NCBI GenBank assembly: GCA_022578965.1
Contig: MU400545.1
Coordinates: 297,357-361,356 of the forward strand
Reading direction: 5' to 3'
Length of the DNA stretch: 64,000 nucleotides
Origin: Xylaria sp. FL1777
Lineage: Eukaryota; Ascomycota; Sordariomycetes; Xylariales; Xylariaceae
Under the pieces are notes generated by a model. The model saw nothing but the letters and a program-made list of their open reading frames with translations. It had not been told where the DNA came from and made no database searches. Positions within the stretch are counted from its first letter, which is position 1. Each line of letters starts with the position of its first letter. This document shows positions 20,630 through 34,830 of the stretch, piece by piece. The position numbers and the translations under genes were made by a program.

Positions 20630-21440
20630 TTAATTAATAATTATATTTATATTTTTAATTTATTTATAATAAACTATAAATTAGCTAAAATAATAATAAA
20701 GTTATATAATATATTTTTATTTTAACTTATTAAAAAAAAATTTATTTTTTATATTATGCTTGTTTTTTTTTTAATATATAAATATATTGTTTAGTTTATT
20801 TTTTTTAATTAGCTAAAATAAATATATATATATAAAAAAAAAAGAAAATTTAATTTATTTATATATAAAAACTAAACTTTTAACTTATTTATTAGTACTA
20901 AAAACAAAATAAAAAAAATAGCAAATAATTTTATTACTTTTTAATTATATTATTATATAAATATTAAATAATATATTAATTATATTATTATATAAAAGTA
21001 AAACAATAATTTATATAACTTAAATATAAAATTAAATATATTATATAATTTAGCTAAATTTATTATATTTTAAAAAAATAAATAATTATTTATAATATTT
21101 TTAAAGTTAAAACTAATTATTTTTATATATAAAAATTTAGCTAAAAATGTTTTAATAAGCATATAATAAATAAATACTTAAATTAATTTTAAAATATAAA
21201 GCTAAAAAATTAATTTTAGCTATATAACTAAAATTAAGCTAAATATTAAGCTAATATTTTATTATGCTAACTATTTATATTTTTATAAACTATTAAACCA
21301 TTTTTAAAAAAGGTTTATTAAAACTTTTAAAAAATAAACAAAAAATTATTTCTAAAAAATTTATTAAAGCATATAAAGCGTTTTGCTTAAAAACCTTAAA
21401 TTAAAAAAAATTTACTTAACATTAAAAACAATTATAATTT
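20630..21440 (+). mobile_element. Family-1 copy A, fragment 1 (start of internal region)
   Basis: Matches the reverse complement of 44427 down to about 43612 in the second family-1 element. It ends in AATTT at the exact insertion point of the gypsy element. No frame survives. Confidence 0.8.
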
Positions 21441-21633
21441 TGTTATAACTAAGCTATTTAGGTACCTTAACACATATTATAAGTTATATATATATATAGA
21501 ATATTTTTCCTATACCTATTTCATAGAAGTTTTTTTCCTTTTTTAAGCTTTAGTTTTGTTAAATACTTATTATAAAACTAGAAATATATTAATTATTATA
21601 CTTAACTTTTAATGTTTTATACTTTCTATAATA
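21441..21633 (+). repeat. Gypsy X 5' LTR (193 bp)
   Basis: Begins TGTTATAACTAAGC and ends CTATAATA (TGTCATAA... and CTGTAACA before mutation, judged from the other copies). Aligns over its full length with the LTRs at 29108 and 56974. Differences seen are C/T or G/A. Confidence 0.85.
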
Positions 21634-24480
21634 ATTTTAAAGCTTTTTAAGATAAAGTTACTTATAATACTTTATTATACTACAGAATAGCTAAATATTA
21701 ACTAATTATATAAGCTAGTGCTATTTTTAATAGCTTTTTTTTAAAATAAACTTTAATAATAAACTAAAAATAAACTTAGCATAAATTATTTTTAGAACTA
21801 GGCTTAAGCAAACAACAATTATTTAGTGCTTTAGGTATTAATACTTAACTGTTATAAACATAGATTATATAGCTTTTAACTAAAATTAAAAAGCTAAAGC
21901 AGTAAGTTATGCAGTAAAAAAATAAAAGTAAACAAGTTGCCTTAAAATTAAAAATAGCTCGTATTATTTTTATTTTATAATTAAGTAAACAAAAAAACTA
22001 AAGAACAACATTTTTAAAAGAACAAAAGAACTTTTTAGACTTTAAAAAATAATTTTGCAACTTAAGTTAAAAATAAAAATATAAAAATTTTAGTAATAAT
22101 AATGACTTTTTATTTTTTAGCTTTAATAAAAAGCATAATTAAAAAAAACTTAAATATTAATTATGTTAAAATTGCTTATATTATTATTAACGCTACTTAT
22201 TTAAAAATGCTAATCTTAATTAATTATTAAAGTTTAACTATAATTTTTTTAGCATAAAATTTACTTATTAATGTTAGCTAAAATAAGTAAAAAAACTTTA
22301 GATTATTTTTAAAGAAGTTAATTAGAAATTCTGTTATAATAAAAACAAGATTTTATATACGTATAGCAATATAAACTAAAACTATAAAAATGCTTATTAA
22401 TTAGCATTATAAAAGTTATTAACTTTAGAAAAAAAACAATTTAAAACTAACTAAAAAGTATTTTTAAATTAAACTAAAACTTTATTTAAGCAGTTTGCTT
22501 TTTTATAAGCTAATATAAGCATATAATTAAAACAAGCAAGTTAATAAGCTAATTAAAACTTAAAATTGTTTAATTAATATTTTGTTAGCATTAAACTTTA
22601 GAATGTTTGCTAAAACAAAAGCAAAAAAGCCTTATTATATTACTAAAAATTAAGTATACTACTTTAATAAAAGCTAATAAACTACTATAACTTATTGCTA
22701 ATTATATAAGTTAATATAATTAATGCTACATAATAATGCTAAAAACTAATAACTAAAAAATAACGCTTAAACTATAATAAAAAAAAACTAAAGTTAAACA
22801 TTATTTAAATTACTAGTAAATTAACCTTAGATACTAAGCAAAACTAAACTAATAATTAGCATATTAATATTAGCTGCAAAAATAACAATATTAGTTTTAA
22901 TAGTTAAAACTATTTTTACAGAAGTAATAATTATAATAATAGCTGTAATAATAATAATTAAGGATTTTATAGTAGTAATAATAATTATAAAAGCTAAAAC
23001 TAATACTATAAAAGCAACAATAATAAAAGTTATAGCTAGTATTAGAACTAAAAATATATGAATAACCGAAGTAATACTAATAATATTTATATTTTAAAAA
23101 ATTATTATACTTTTAGAACTTTTTTGAATTAACTTTAAAATAATAATAAAAGTAGTTTAAATTTAAACTTTTATAAAAACTTTACTTGCTATAGCTATAA
23201 ATAACTTAGCTATATTACTTTTAATTACTTTTAGCTTAAAGATAATAATAATAATAATAATAATAAAAACAATAAATTTAGTAGTTATACTAGCTATAAT
23301 AGTAATACTACTTAAAAATAAACTATTTAAAAAATTTAAGTAAATAAAAACTAAAATATAAATAAAAAAAACTAGAAATAACAATTAAAGTTTTATATAT
23401 TTTTTTTATAAAAGCTATAGTATTACAACTTAAAAAACAAGTAATAAGCTTAGCACTAATTATATTAGCTATAAGTTTTAAGCTAAAATTATTACTTTAT
23501 ATATTTATTTTATGCTATTTTTATACTTTTTGTATTATTTATTTTGTTAGTTTTATAAAATTATTTATTAAAACCTATGTTAATTTTAATTTATGTGTTA
23601 AATATAATTATATTAGTTTTACTTTTGCTTTTTATTATAAATTGCAGCAAGTACTTTTTTATATATTTATATTATAGCATGCTGCTAAAAGTAGATTTTT
23701 TACTTATAAAGCTTATTAGGTTATTTGTAAATTAACTAATAGTTATAGTATTATTTATAGAATTAAGCGTGCATATATAGCTATTAATTATAACTATTGC
23801 CTTAAAAGCAGCTTTTTTTTATTATTTTAAATTACTTTAAAAAATAAAAAAATTATATTAAATTTAAGCACTAATTAATAGTTTTTTAGATTATGCTGCT
23901 TTTAAGTAAAAATACTTAGTTTAACTAGGTTTATAAAAGCTTACTAAAATTAGGCTTGCTGCTATGCTATTATTTAATTACTTAAATTTATATAGCTTAA
24001 AAAGTTAAAAAAAAGCTTTAGTTATTTTAATCTTATAATAATTTTAAAAAAGTTTTATGATTTATTTAAGTTTTTTAATACTAGTAAAGCAAATATATTG
24101 CTACAATTAAAGCAAGAAAACTTTGCTATTAAGCTAAAAAAAAACATAGTTATATTTTATTTTTTTATATACTTATTAGCTTAAAATAAGCTAAAAGAAC
24201 TATAAAAATAGCTTAATAAAATATTAAAAGCAAAAAAAATTAAAAAGTTTACTAGTTTTATTAGCGCTTTAATTTTTTTTATACTTAAAAAAAATAAAAG
24301 CTTATATTTATATATAAACTATAAAAAATTTAATTAGGTTATATATAAAAATTAATATATTTTATTACTTATTTTAAAGCTGCTTAATAAAATTTTAAAA
24401 GCTAAAATTTTTAGCAAAATTAACTTTAAGAACGTTTATTATTGCTTATATATTCGAAAAGAAAATAAGTAAAAAATAAC

Positions 24481-24990
24481 GTTTTATATATGCTATAGCT
24501 ACTATAAATTTTTAGTTATGCTTATAAGTTTATTAAATGCTTTTGCTACTTTTTAAAGTTATATATAAAAAGCACTTAATAATATAATAAATATATTTTA
24601 TATTGTATATTTTAATAATATATTTATTTTTTTTTTAAATAAAGATTTTTATACAAAATATGTTTAAAACATTATTAAAAAGCTACAAAAAGCAGAACTA
24701 TATGTTAAGCTATTTAAATGCTAATTTTATTAAAAAAAAATTAAATTTTTAAGTTATATTATTTTTAGCTAAAAAATTAAAATGAACTTTTTATATATAG
24801 ATATTATTTAGTAATAGCTTATATTAAATATTTATTAGGCGTTATAATAATTTTTAAGGTTTTATAACTTTTATTGCTGTTTTATAAACAGGTATTTTTA
24901 TATTGCTGCGCTTTTGTTTAAGTATTTAAAAAAAAATGCAATAAAAATAAAAAAAGGTTAAATTTTTTTAAATAGTTCTAAAAAAAAAGC
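24481..24990 (+). pseudogene. Gypsy X reverse-transcriptase remnant
   Basis: Reading through RIP-made stops (mostly CAA/CAG turned to TAA/TAG), the + strand shows Ty3/gypsy reverse transcriptase in order. VMLISLLNAFATF at 24515 stands for VMPFGLxNAPATF. At 24608 YFNNIFIF stands for YFDDILIF, the catalytic aspartates mutated to Asn by G-to-A. Then come KLQKAELYVKLFKC (the KAxLYLKLxKC block), KIKFLSYII and a region like FLxFYNFYxxFI. The product would have carried out cDNA synthesis; it is now non-functional. Confidence 0.9.
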
Positions 24991-27900
24991 TTTTAAAAAC
25001 CTTTAAAATGTATTTAAGCAAGCTATTTTTTTTACATATTTTAACCTTAAAAAACAAATATTGCTAAAAACTAATTTTTTTAAAGTAGTTTTTGCAAAAA
25101 ATCTATTTTTGCAGAATAATTAAAGCATTTTTAAACTAGTTATGTTTTATTTTTAAAAGCTATTTAAAAAAAAAATGCAGTATAGTATGCTTAACTAAAA
25201 AATATTTGTAATAATAAATTGCTTTAAGCACTAATAGTATTATTTATAAGAAAGCAATTTATTAATTAAAGTGTTAATTAATTATGCTAACTTTTAAGCA
25301 TTTATAAAAATGCTAAAGCTTAATAAAAAGCAAGCTTGTTAATGTTTATTATTAGCTTTTTTTAACTTTATTATTAAATATTAAGCGGGCAAAAAAAACA
25401 GAGCTAATTTTTTTTTGTGCTATTTTAATTATATAGCTGTTTTGTTTAATAATATTAACATTTTTTTAACGTTAAAAAGAAAAGTTGTAGTAATATAGCA
25501 AATTAAAGTTTTTAATTTATATTTTAGTGCTTAAGCTAAAGCTTTATATTTTAAAGCTATATTTATTAAAAAAGCTTTTTTTATTTAAGTAATTATATGT
25601 TTACGTATGCAAATAACTATAAGCTTAAAGAAATTAAAAGATTTAAAAGCTTTTAAAAAGCTAAAAAACTTTATTTAAAAGGTTTAAAAAAAAAACTTTA
25701 AATGCTATGCAATTATAAAACAATTAAAGGCAAAAAAGCTTATAAATTTTTAATAGTTAATAAAAAGATTTTTAGTTTGCTACAAAAACAAAATTTATAT
25801 TTTTTTTAAAAAAGCTATATATTTTTAATTTATTAAGCTATATTATAATAATCTTTTAGCTAAACATTTTAGCTAAAGCTATATTTTAGAACTATTATAA
25901 TAAAAGTTTTACTAAAGCAATATAAAATTAAATGTTAAAAAGTATATATAAAGCTATATAATCTGCTTTAAAACTAAAGCAAAATACTACTAAAAATATA
26001 GTAAACTTAATGCTTTATTAATATTTAATAAATTTATATAAAAGCTATTTATAAACTTTATTATAAGTTTACTAAAAATCTTTTATAAAAAAAAACTAAT
26101 TAATGTTATTTTTATTATTATAAATAAATTTATTAAGCTTATATACTTATTTTTAGTTAATATTATTATAACTTTAATTAAGCTAACAGTTTTATTTTAT
26201 TATAAAATTAAATGTATTTATAGTAGCTTAAAAAGCATTATTTTTAATAAAAGCTTTGTTTTTACTAGCTAATTTTAGTTTAATTTATATTATTATTTAA
26301 AAGTTAAACAAAAGCTTTTAGTAATATTTTATTTTAGAACTAATAAACAAACAAAACAAATAAACTAAATAATTAAAAGCTATTTTAAGTGCTTTATAAA
26401 TAATAAATAAATTAATTAGTTTTAACTTTTACTTTAAGCTTTTTTTGCTATAAATTTTGCTATTAATTTTATAACTAAACAATTATTTTTTAAAGCTTTA
26501 TATAATTATATGCTAGAATTTTGTTTGTTTATTAAAAATAACTTTATATTAAAAAGGATTTTAGCTATATAAAAACGTTTTAACAAGTTATAAACTATTA
26601 AAAATAAAATAATAAAGCAATAGTAAATTATAACTAATAAATATATAAAACATTATAATAATAAATATAAATTTATAACTTTTAAAACTAAAGATTTAAT
26701 AGCATTATTAATAAGAAATATTAAGTTTAAAAATAAAAAATTAGCGCTTAAGTTTATTAAACCTTTTTAAATTCTTTTTATAGTTAGTTTATAAGCATAC
26801 TGTATTAATTTTTTAGAACAATATAGCTGCTTTTATTTCGTTTTTTTAATTTAGTTACTTAAGCCTTAAAAAATTAAACATAAATATAATTTATTTATAT
26901 TAAACCTTAAAAATAAGTTAAAAAAATAAAAGGTTAAAAATATAGTAAGTAAAATAACTTATAATAAAGAAAAATATTATTTTATTAAGTAAAAAGGCTA
27001 GCTAACTAAGTATAATTAATAAGTATTTATTACTAATATTATAGCTTTTAAAGCAATTAAAAACTTTAAAAAGCGCTTAAATTATAAAAGAAAAGCAAAG
27101 CTATTAAGCTAACAAAATAATATTAATTTATTATTAATTTAGCTATAAACTAAAGCTTAAATATATTATATATACTAATTAGTTATTCTTTTGTTTTTAA
27201 TTATATAATAAGAATTATATTTATTGCTTTAAGTTTTAAAATATTTATGCTTTATTAATAAGCTATATATAAAAACGCTACAAATAAATTATAATATTTT
27301 TACGAAAAAGTTCTAAAACATTAATTATTAAACTTTAAAACATTTTTATATTAAAAAAGGCTAACTAAATACTTTTATTTATGTTTATTAGCAATAGTTA
27401 ATATAGCTTTATGCATATTTTTTTTAAAAGAAATAAAAGCAGCTCTTTAAGCTATATATTTATAGTTTATAACTTGCATTCTAAGTATAATTAAACGAGT
27501 ATATTACTAGCATTAAAAATAGTTTTAATTTTATTAAAAAATTTTATAAAATTAGTTTAAATAAAGCTACTTATAGCGCTTATATAAAAAAGCTTAATAG
27601 CTTAGCAAGCTAAAAATTTGCGCTTTATTACTAAGTGCTTATATTTAATATAATGTTTTTGCATTACTAATTGTTAGCTAAATTTTATACAAAATAAAAA
27701 TAAGATTATTTATTTTTATATTGTTAACCTTGCTAATTAATTAAAACTAAGCTTTGTAAATTAATAAAAGACATAGAAATGCCTTTAGGAAGCAAAACTA
27801 TATAGCTATAAAGTTAATATAATAATTATCCGAAGTTTTTTAAACAATAATGCGATTTTTATTTATAATAACCTTCTTATGGTTATTTTTTTAAAAAATA

Positions 27901-29107
27901 AAAAAATAAATAAACTAGTTTAATAACTTTTAAATGCGTATTATATTAAAATATAATATAGTAAGCAGTTAACTTATTAATAAAATTAATTTAAAATAAA
28001 TATAAATTAATTTATAAGCTTATATAAAGTATAGCTGTTTATATAGCTTATATAAGCTATTATTTTTAAGTTTTTGAATTTGTAAACTATATTTAAAAGC
28101 AAGCTATTTTTTAGCTAAAATGCTTTTTTAAAACGCTTAAAACAAAGCTAATACATTAACGAACTACTTAAAACTATTGCTTTTTTAATAATTTTATATT
28201 TTTTGTTTTTAGCTTTAGTAGTTTGTTTGCAAGGTTTGCAAACAGAAGTTATAATAAAAATAAGCTAACGTTTAAATAGCGTAAAAACTTTAATATTTGT
28301 ATTAAAATTAAACTTATTTTTTGCGTTGTTTATATTAAAATTACGCAGGCTAACATTTAGATCTTTTTTAAGATTTATAAAGTTAAGATTATTTTTATTT
28401 TTATTTTTATTCTTTTTTTTTTAACTTATAAGAAGCTTAATAGTGTTTATATTTTTATTAGAATTAAAGCTGTTTTAAAAAAAAAGCAAACTGCTAGAAC
28501 TTTTATTTTTATTACTAAAGTTATTAAACTTTTAGCAAGAAAGTTTATTGAAGTTTTGTTTTATAGTAAAATTAAATTTATTTTTAAATAAATTTAGGCA
28601 TAAAGCAAGTTATAATAATTTTTTGCGTTTATATTTATAACTATAGCTTTAATTGCAATTATGTTTATATATACTATTTTTAACTACTGTAAGTTTAAGC
28701 AGTATAATTGTAATACAAATAGTAATTAAAAAAAAAGCAAAAAAAATATAAAATAAGTATAAAAATAGCAGTAGTAAAATGTATAGCTAAAACTAATTGT
28801 TTAGCAGCAGCTAAAAAAAGAAAAAAAAAAAAAGAGAAAAAAAAAGGAACATATAGCAACAGAAGTATAAATGTAAAACCTGCTATAAATATAGCACAAA
28901 ATAAATATAACTTAATACATAAATACAAATATAAATATATAAGTACTTTAACTATTATATTACATAAATATTTTATTTAATATATTACATTTATGCTTAA
29001 TTATTTTATACTACTTTATTTTACTATTTATATTTAAAATTAATTATTTTAATTGATTTTATTTATATATAGGTTAAAAATAACCTAATTAAAAAAAAAA
29101 GAATAGT

Positions 29108-29300
29108 TATTATAACTAAGCTACTTAAGTATTTTAGCATATATTATAGGTTATATATATATATAAAATATCTTTTTTATACTTATTTTATAGAAGTTTT
29201 TTCTTTTTTTTAAGCTTTAGTTTTATTAAATACTTACTATAAAACTAGAGATATATTAACTATTGTACCTAACCTTTAATGCTTTATACCTCCTGTAACA
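29108..29300 (+). repeat. Gypsy X 3' LTR (193 bp)
   Basis: Starts TATTATAACTAAGC and ends CTCCTGTAACA, retaining the ancestral CA end. Followed at once by AATTT (target duplication). Confidence 0.85.
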
Positions 29301-29687
29301 AATTTAAAAGCTTATAAAAATAGCTTATAAAAACTTTATAATTAAAAAATTAAAAAAACTACTAAATATTTATTATATAATAACTATTTAATTATTAGTA
29401 ATATTTTTAATATTAAGCTAATAGCTAAATATTTTTTTATATAATAGTTAAAACTTTTTAAACTATTTATATATTAAATTACTTTTTAAAAACCTAAGTT
29501 TTAATATATAATTTTAAACATAATTAATTTAGCTAAATATTAAACATTAGAATTTTTTTAAGCTATTTAATTTTTATATAATAAAAGCAAACTATAAACT
29601 AATTTTTTAATTAATATATAAATATTTTATTTAGTATTATTTATTGTAAATATTAAAGCAAAAAACATATGTTTATATAATATTAAA
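29301..29687 (+). mobile_element. Family-1 copy A, fragment 2
   Basis: Resumes family 1 exactly where fragment 1 stopped (reverse complement of about 43612 to 43225). The first five bases are the right half of the gypsy target duplication; the last ten, TAATATTAAA, are the left half of the next one. Confidence 0.8.
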
Positions 29688-32600
29688 GATAACCTTTTTT
29701 GAATTTTTTACATTTAACTATAACTTTATAAGTTCGAGTTTAATTATTAAATAATTAAGATTATTAAAATTAACATAGCAATTTTTATTTACTAAGTAAA
29801 TTATACTTTATTTGCAAAGTACAAATATAACAAAAAACGGAAAAATAGTATTAAATAACTTATTTATTAAAAATGCAACTAATGCGCTATTAAGACCTAC
29901 TAGCAATATAATTACAAAGCAGCAACGTTTTAATAAAAAACGCAAAACTAATAAACTCCTTAGTATATAAAAAATAGTTAACAGAATTATAAAACTAATA
30001 TTATAGCTGCTAACAAAAAAAAAAATAGCAAAAAAAATCTCTTTTTAAAAAAATGCAAAAAAAGCACAAATAGTATATACGTTAAAAAAGGCCTAAAAAA
30101 GCTAGCAAAGCATAAAGTTTAACAATAAAAACAATTTTAATACATTTATAACTTGCTATAACTTAAATGCTGCTATAAAAGCTAACTAAAAAAGCATTAA
30201 AAATATTATTTAAAAGCTTTTTTAATAAACTTTATTAAATATAAACACGCTAAAATTTTAAGCATAAATTATAGCTTTATAGCTAGCTTGCAATAATAAA
30301 GCAATACTATTTAAATAAAACAAAAAAATATTAATTAAAGTTAAAAAATAAGCTAATAACTTTAAAAACAAAACATTAGCTAATATTATTAAAGCAATAA
30401 ATATAGCGCTTATAAGCAGCAATATAATTATTACTAAAAAGCTATATAGCAAAAACATAGTAATTATTTTTAAAAAAGCAATACTTTAAAAAGCTAAAAA
30501 AAGAAATAAATTATAAAAGCTTTTAAAAAAAGGTTAAAAATATAACAAAAAAAAGCAGCGCTAATAATAAAAAGCGTTTTAGCAAAATAAATTAAAGTAA
30601 TATATTTAAACGAAAACTTATTATAGCTATTATATAATAAATACTTTAAAGTTATAAAATGCAAAAAAATGCTATTTAAAAACGCAAAAGCTAAATTTGC
30701 GTTAATATTATTATATATAAATAATATTATAATAGCTAAAACAATATATAAAAACAGCTTTTTATAAAAAGTTTAGCTATTTAATTATAAACTTTTTATT
30801 ATAAAGCTTAAAATTATATAGTGCTTTAATTGCTATAAATATAATTATATAGCTAAATATTATTATAAAAACTTAAAATATAACTATTGTTTAGCTTTAA
30901 AGCACTAAAAAAGTAAAAAAAGCTATTTAGTAAAAATATAAAAAGCAAAGCACAAATGCATAAACTGCAAAAAAGCATACATAATATAAAATAAAGCTTG
31001 CTAAAAAAAAGTTAAACAAAAAAACAAAGCAAAAATAGCATATATATTATAACTTAAAAGCTTTTAAAGTGCTAAAAAAGCAATAATAATAAGCAAAAAA
31101 ATAAATAAAAGTAGTTTAAAAATATTAATAGCGTTAATATTTATAAAGCTAAATAAAAAAAAATTATTAGTAAAAAAACACTAAACTAACAATATAAGCA
31201 AAAACTTATTTTTATTAACTTAATAATATATAATATTGCTTTTTAAAACATTATAAAATTTAAAAGTAATATAGTATACATACTATAAAATAATAGCTTT
31301 AATTATATAGCAGTTTAAAAGCTAGTAATTAATAAATATAACAATATATATTGCTTTAATAGTAATAATTATTAGGTTATTTAATTAAAAAGCAAAACTA
31401 CGCTATATATAAACAAAAAAATTATAATAAAAATGCTAGTAAAAAACGCTAATAAAAACTAAGCAAAAGTTATAATAAGTAATAATAATTTAGCAGTATT
31501 TTTATAGTTAATATACTTATTAAATTAAAAAAAAACAGTTTAGCATAGTTTAATCTAAAAAATATATAAAGCAAGCAAACTAAAAAAACACTATATATTT
31601 ATAAATAACTTTAACTTTTATTACTTATTATAAAACTTAAAAAGCAAAAAAAGCTAAAAAGCAAATAAATTACTTAAGTTTACTATATAATAAAATTTTA
31701 TGCTAATTATTTTTTAAAAAAAAATAACTAAAATAAAACATAAACAAAAAAGCTTAATAATAAACTTAATATAAATATTTAATAACTTAATTATTATTTA
31801 CTAAAAGAACTTAAAATAGCTAAGTTTTAATTATAAAGCATTAAAAGTTATAATTAATTTAAAAGCAGCTTTGCAAAAATACTTAAAAAAAGCAAAAAAA
31901 TAAAACTAGCTTAAATTAAATAAAAATAAAGCAGCTATAAAAGCAAAAGCTATTATTACAAAAATACATATATTATATATACTTAGCAAACTAAATAATG
32001 CTTTTAACTTTTTAATTTAGCAACTAATAAAAATAGCAAATAAAATAACGCTTAAAAAAACTATAAAAAAAAAACACTAAGCATTACTTTAGTAGTTTTT
32101 AAAAGTAGTTAAAACAGAAAAAAAAGCAAAACAAACGTACTGCAAGTTTTAAAACAAAAAAATTAAAGCAGCGTAGCAAGCTTTTAAAAAAAAAAAAAAA
32201 GCCTTTAATAACAAAGTAAAAAAAGCATAAAAACATAGCTAAAAATAAACGCTTATAAAAATATTTAAAAATTTTAAGTTATTATAAAGCTTAGCTAAAT
32301 AAACAAAGTTTGCTTATAAGCTAGTTTTAAAAATTATTATAATTTTATTATTAAAACAAACAAAAAATAAGCTGCTTTTTGCTAACATTTTTAAAAGAAA
32401 AACAGCTTTATTAATAAAACACTTTTTTTTTGCATTACTAGTAAACTTGTTTAATATACTTAAAAAAACCTAATATATAATAACTACTAAAAGTTTATAG
32501 TTAATATTAATACAAAAAAAAAAAACATAATATTATTAATATAAAAATTAACGCTATAAAAAGCACTAAAAAACAACTTATTACTTAATAGCTTTTTTAA

Positions 32601-34830
32601 AGCTTATAAACTTGCTTTAGTAAAAAAAATAATAATATTATATATTGCTAGCTTTTTACTAAAGTATTATTTAATATAATTTAAGCAAACAAAAGTAATA
32701 ATTATACTTAAACCTAAAAAATTAAAAAAAACTAAAAAAACAGCTAAAAAGTAGTGCTTTATTACGCTTATTTATATAGTAAAAAAAGTACTAAAAAAAA
32801 AGCTATATTATTATATAATAAAAATAGCTAAGCAAAAAAATCTTTTGTTAAACAATTAAATAAGTAATAAACAAAATAAATTAATAAACGTAACTATTAA
32901 ACTAATATTAAAAATAGCAAAAAAAACAATTAGCAAAAAAAACATAACATTTTTGCTATAATTAAACATTATAAAAGCTTTTAATACTATTAACAAAAAA
33001 AAATAATATATATTTTATAATAAAAAAGCTTTTTTTTTTAAATAGTTATATAAATAAACTTTTTTATATTAAACTATATAATATATTTTTGCTTTAATAA
33101 AGCAGTATTTTAGCTAATAACGTTAAAAGCTAAAGTTCTTTAAAAATTCTTGCTTTTATTTCTTTTTTTTTTTTTATATATTTTAATATTTTATAATAAC
33201 TTTGCTATATATTAAAAGCTAATAATAGTTAGCTTTATTAATAATACTAACTTTATTATAGCAAACCTAAATATAAAACAAAATTATAAAGCTTTAAAAG
33301 CAATATAAAAAACATATAAAAGCTAAACAAAACAACATAAAATAAAGTTTATACTACAAAAAAGCAAATTAATGCACTTTTTTAGCAGCAAAACAGCGCT
33401 TATGCAAATAGTATACTTTTTTAACGCAATAATATACTTAAAAAACAGCATAAAGTTTTTAAAAATATAGTTTAATAAAAACATAAAATAAAAAAAACAT
33501 TTAGTAAAGCTTAAAAAAAAACTAAACATTTAGTTATATGTAATAATTAAGCTATAAAACTTTATATAAAGCAGCAATATAATAAAAGCAAAGCAAATAT
33601 ATATTATAATAATATAAAGCATTTTAGCTTATAATATAACAACTTAGCATAAAAACTTTAAAAAAAACAAAGCAAAAAATATTGCTAATTTACTAGTAAT
33701 AATTTAAAACAAGTATTTTAAACATATAGCTAAAACTTTTAAAGCAACTAAAATAAAGCACTTAAAAACTAAAATAAAAATCTTTTTTATTAACTTATAT
33801 TTTAGCAATAAAACAATAGCTTGCAAATACTACATAAAAAGCTTAGCAGCTAAAAAATTAATCTAAAAAGTAATAAAAAAAATTAAAACTTTTATTTAAA
33901 ACATAAAAGCTTAAAAAGCTAAAAACTAAATAAAAAGCAGGCTTATAAACAACAGTAAAAGTATAGCTAAAAAAAATCTAACGTTAGCTTTAAGCTTTTA
34001 GCAAAAAAAATAATCAAAAAAAAAAAAACTTAAAATTATATTAAAAAAAAAATAAATAAGTAAATAAAGCTAAACTAAAACAAGCAATAACTACTTAATA
34101 ATAGCTAAATAAAAGCTTAACAAAAATAAAGCTTTTAAAAAGTACAGCAAATTATTAAAGCATAAAGTAGCTATAATAATATAAATGTGCATTAAAAAAA
34201 TAAAGCTAAAAGCGTTTTTGCATAAAAAAAAAATCTTAAGCTTTTTTACGCTTTTTTGCAAATATGCAAAAAAAAAAAAAACCTTTTAGCATATAGTCTT
34301 ACGTTATAACTTATTAAAAAACAAAAAAAAGCAGCTATAAAAAAGCTTTATAGCTAAGCTACTATAAACTAATAAAAATTTATAACTAGCTATAAAAAAG
34401 CTTAAAGCTATAAATAATATTATAAAGTAGCTACTTGCTACTAATAAAATAGCAATATATAATAAAGCAGTTAAAATAAAAAGAAATAAAAAAAGAAAAA
34501 AAAAGGCAAAAAATAGAAAAAAAACTAGCAAAAAAAGCAAAAGTGCTTCTTTAAAAGTTTTAAAAAACAAAAAAAAAGCTTTTATATGCTTTCTAAAAAA
34601 GCAAAAAGTTTAAAAGCTTTAAAAAAAGTTCTTTTGCTTTTTAACTATTATTTTTTATTTAGCAAGCTAGTAAATAAAAACCAGTTATTATAAAGTAAAA
34701 AAACTTTAAAGTAGTAGCATAAATATTGTTATATAAGCTTTTTATCCGGCTTTTTATATAGTTTTACTTATAAGTACACAAGTAAAAAAACCGCGCTATA
34801 AAGCAGCATAACAGGTTATTAATAATAATA
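29688..34830. mobile_element. Unidentified 5.1-kb insertion, probable DNA transposon
   Basis: Interrupts family 1 between two copies of TAATATTAAA (29678-29687 and 34831-34840). Its left end reads GATAACCT and near its right end AGGTTATT occurs as the inverted counterpart, followed by an AATAATAATA stretch, so the exact right end is uncertain by ~10 bp. A 9-11-bp target duplication with inverted ends would suit a Mutator-like element, but no transposase motif is readable. The + strand is strongly A-rich. Contents are RIP-like; the open frames at 30258, 33323 and 34304 (-) are Phe/Leu/Ile-rich artefacts. Confidence 0.65.

Larger units (their letters stand above)
21441..29300 (+). mobile_element. 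Ty3/gypsy LTR retrotransposon X (complete, RIP-mutated)
   Basis: A 7,860-bp element with two 193-bp LTRs, flanked by AATTT at 21436-21440 and 29301-29305, a perfect 5-bp target duplication. The + orientation is shown by a TATATATA run in the LTR, by an A/G tract (29091-29106) abutting the 3' LTR, which fits a polypurine tract, and by coding remnants on the + strand. It sits inside copy A of family 1. A second copy starts at 56974 and is collinear with no net indel over the first ~3.2 kb. An inverted repeat AGGTTA/TAACCT at 29071-29086 lies just before the polypurine tract. Confidence 0.9.

Noticed and set aside
23163..23384. Open frame (-), Ile/Phe/Leu-rich, with a near copy at 58696-58917
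   Set aside because: Conservation comes from the two gypsy copies. The frame is antisense to the element's coding strand, and the composition reflects AT bias after RIP.
30258..34570. Minus-strand open frames at 30258-30458, 33323-33529 and 34304-34570 resembling hydrophobic membrane proteins
   Set aside because: They are the T-rich complement of an A-rich mutated strand. There is no start context and no motif, and runs of F, L and I are a composition effect.
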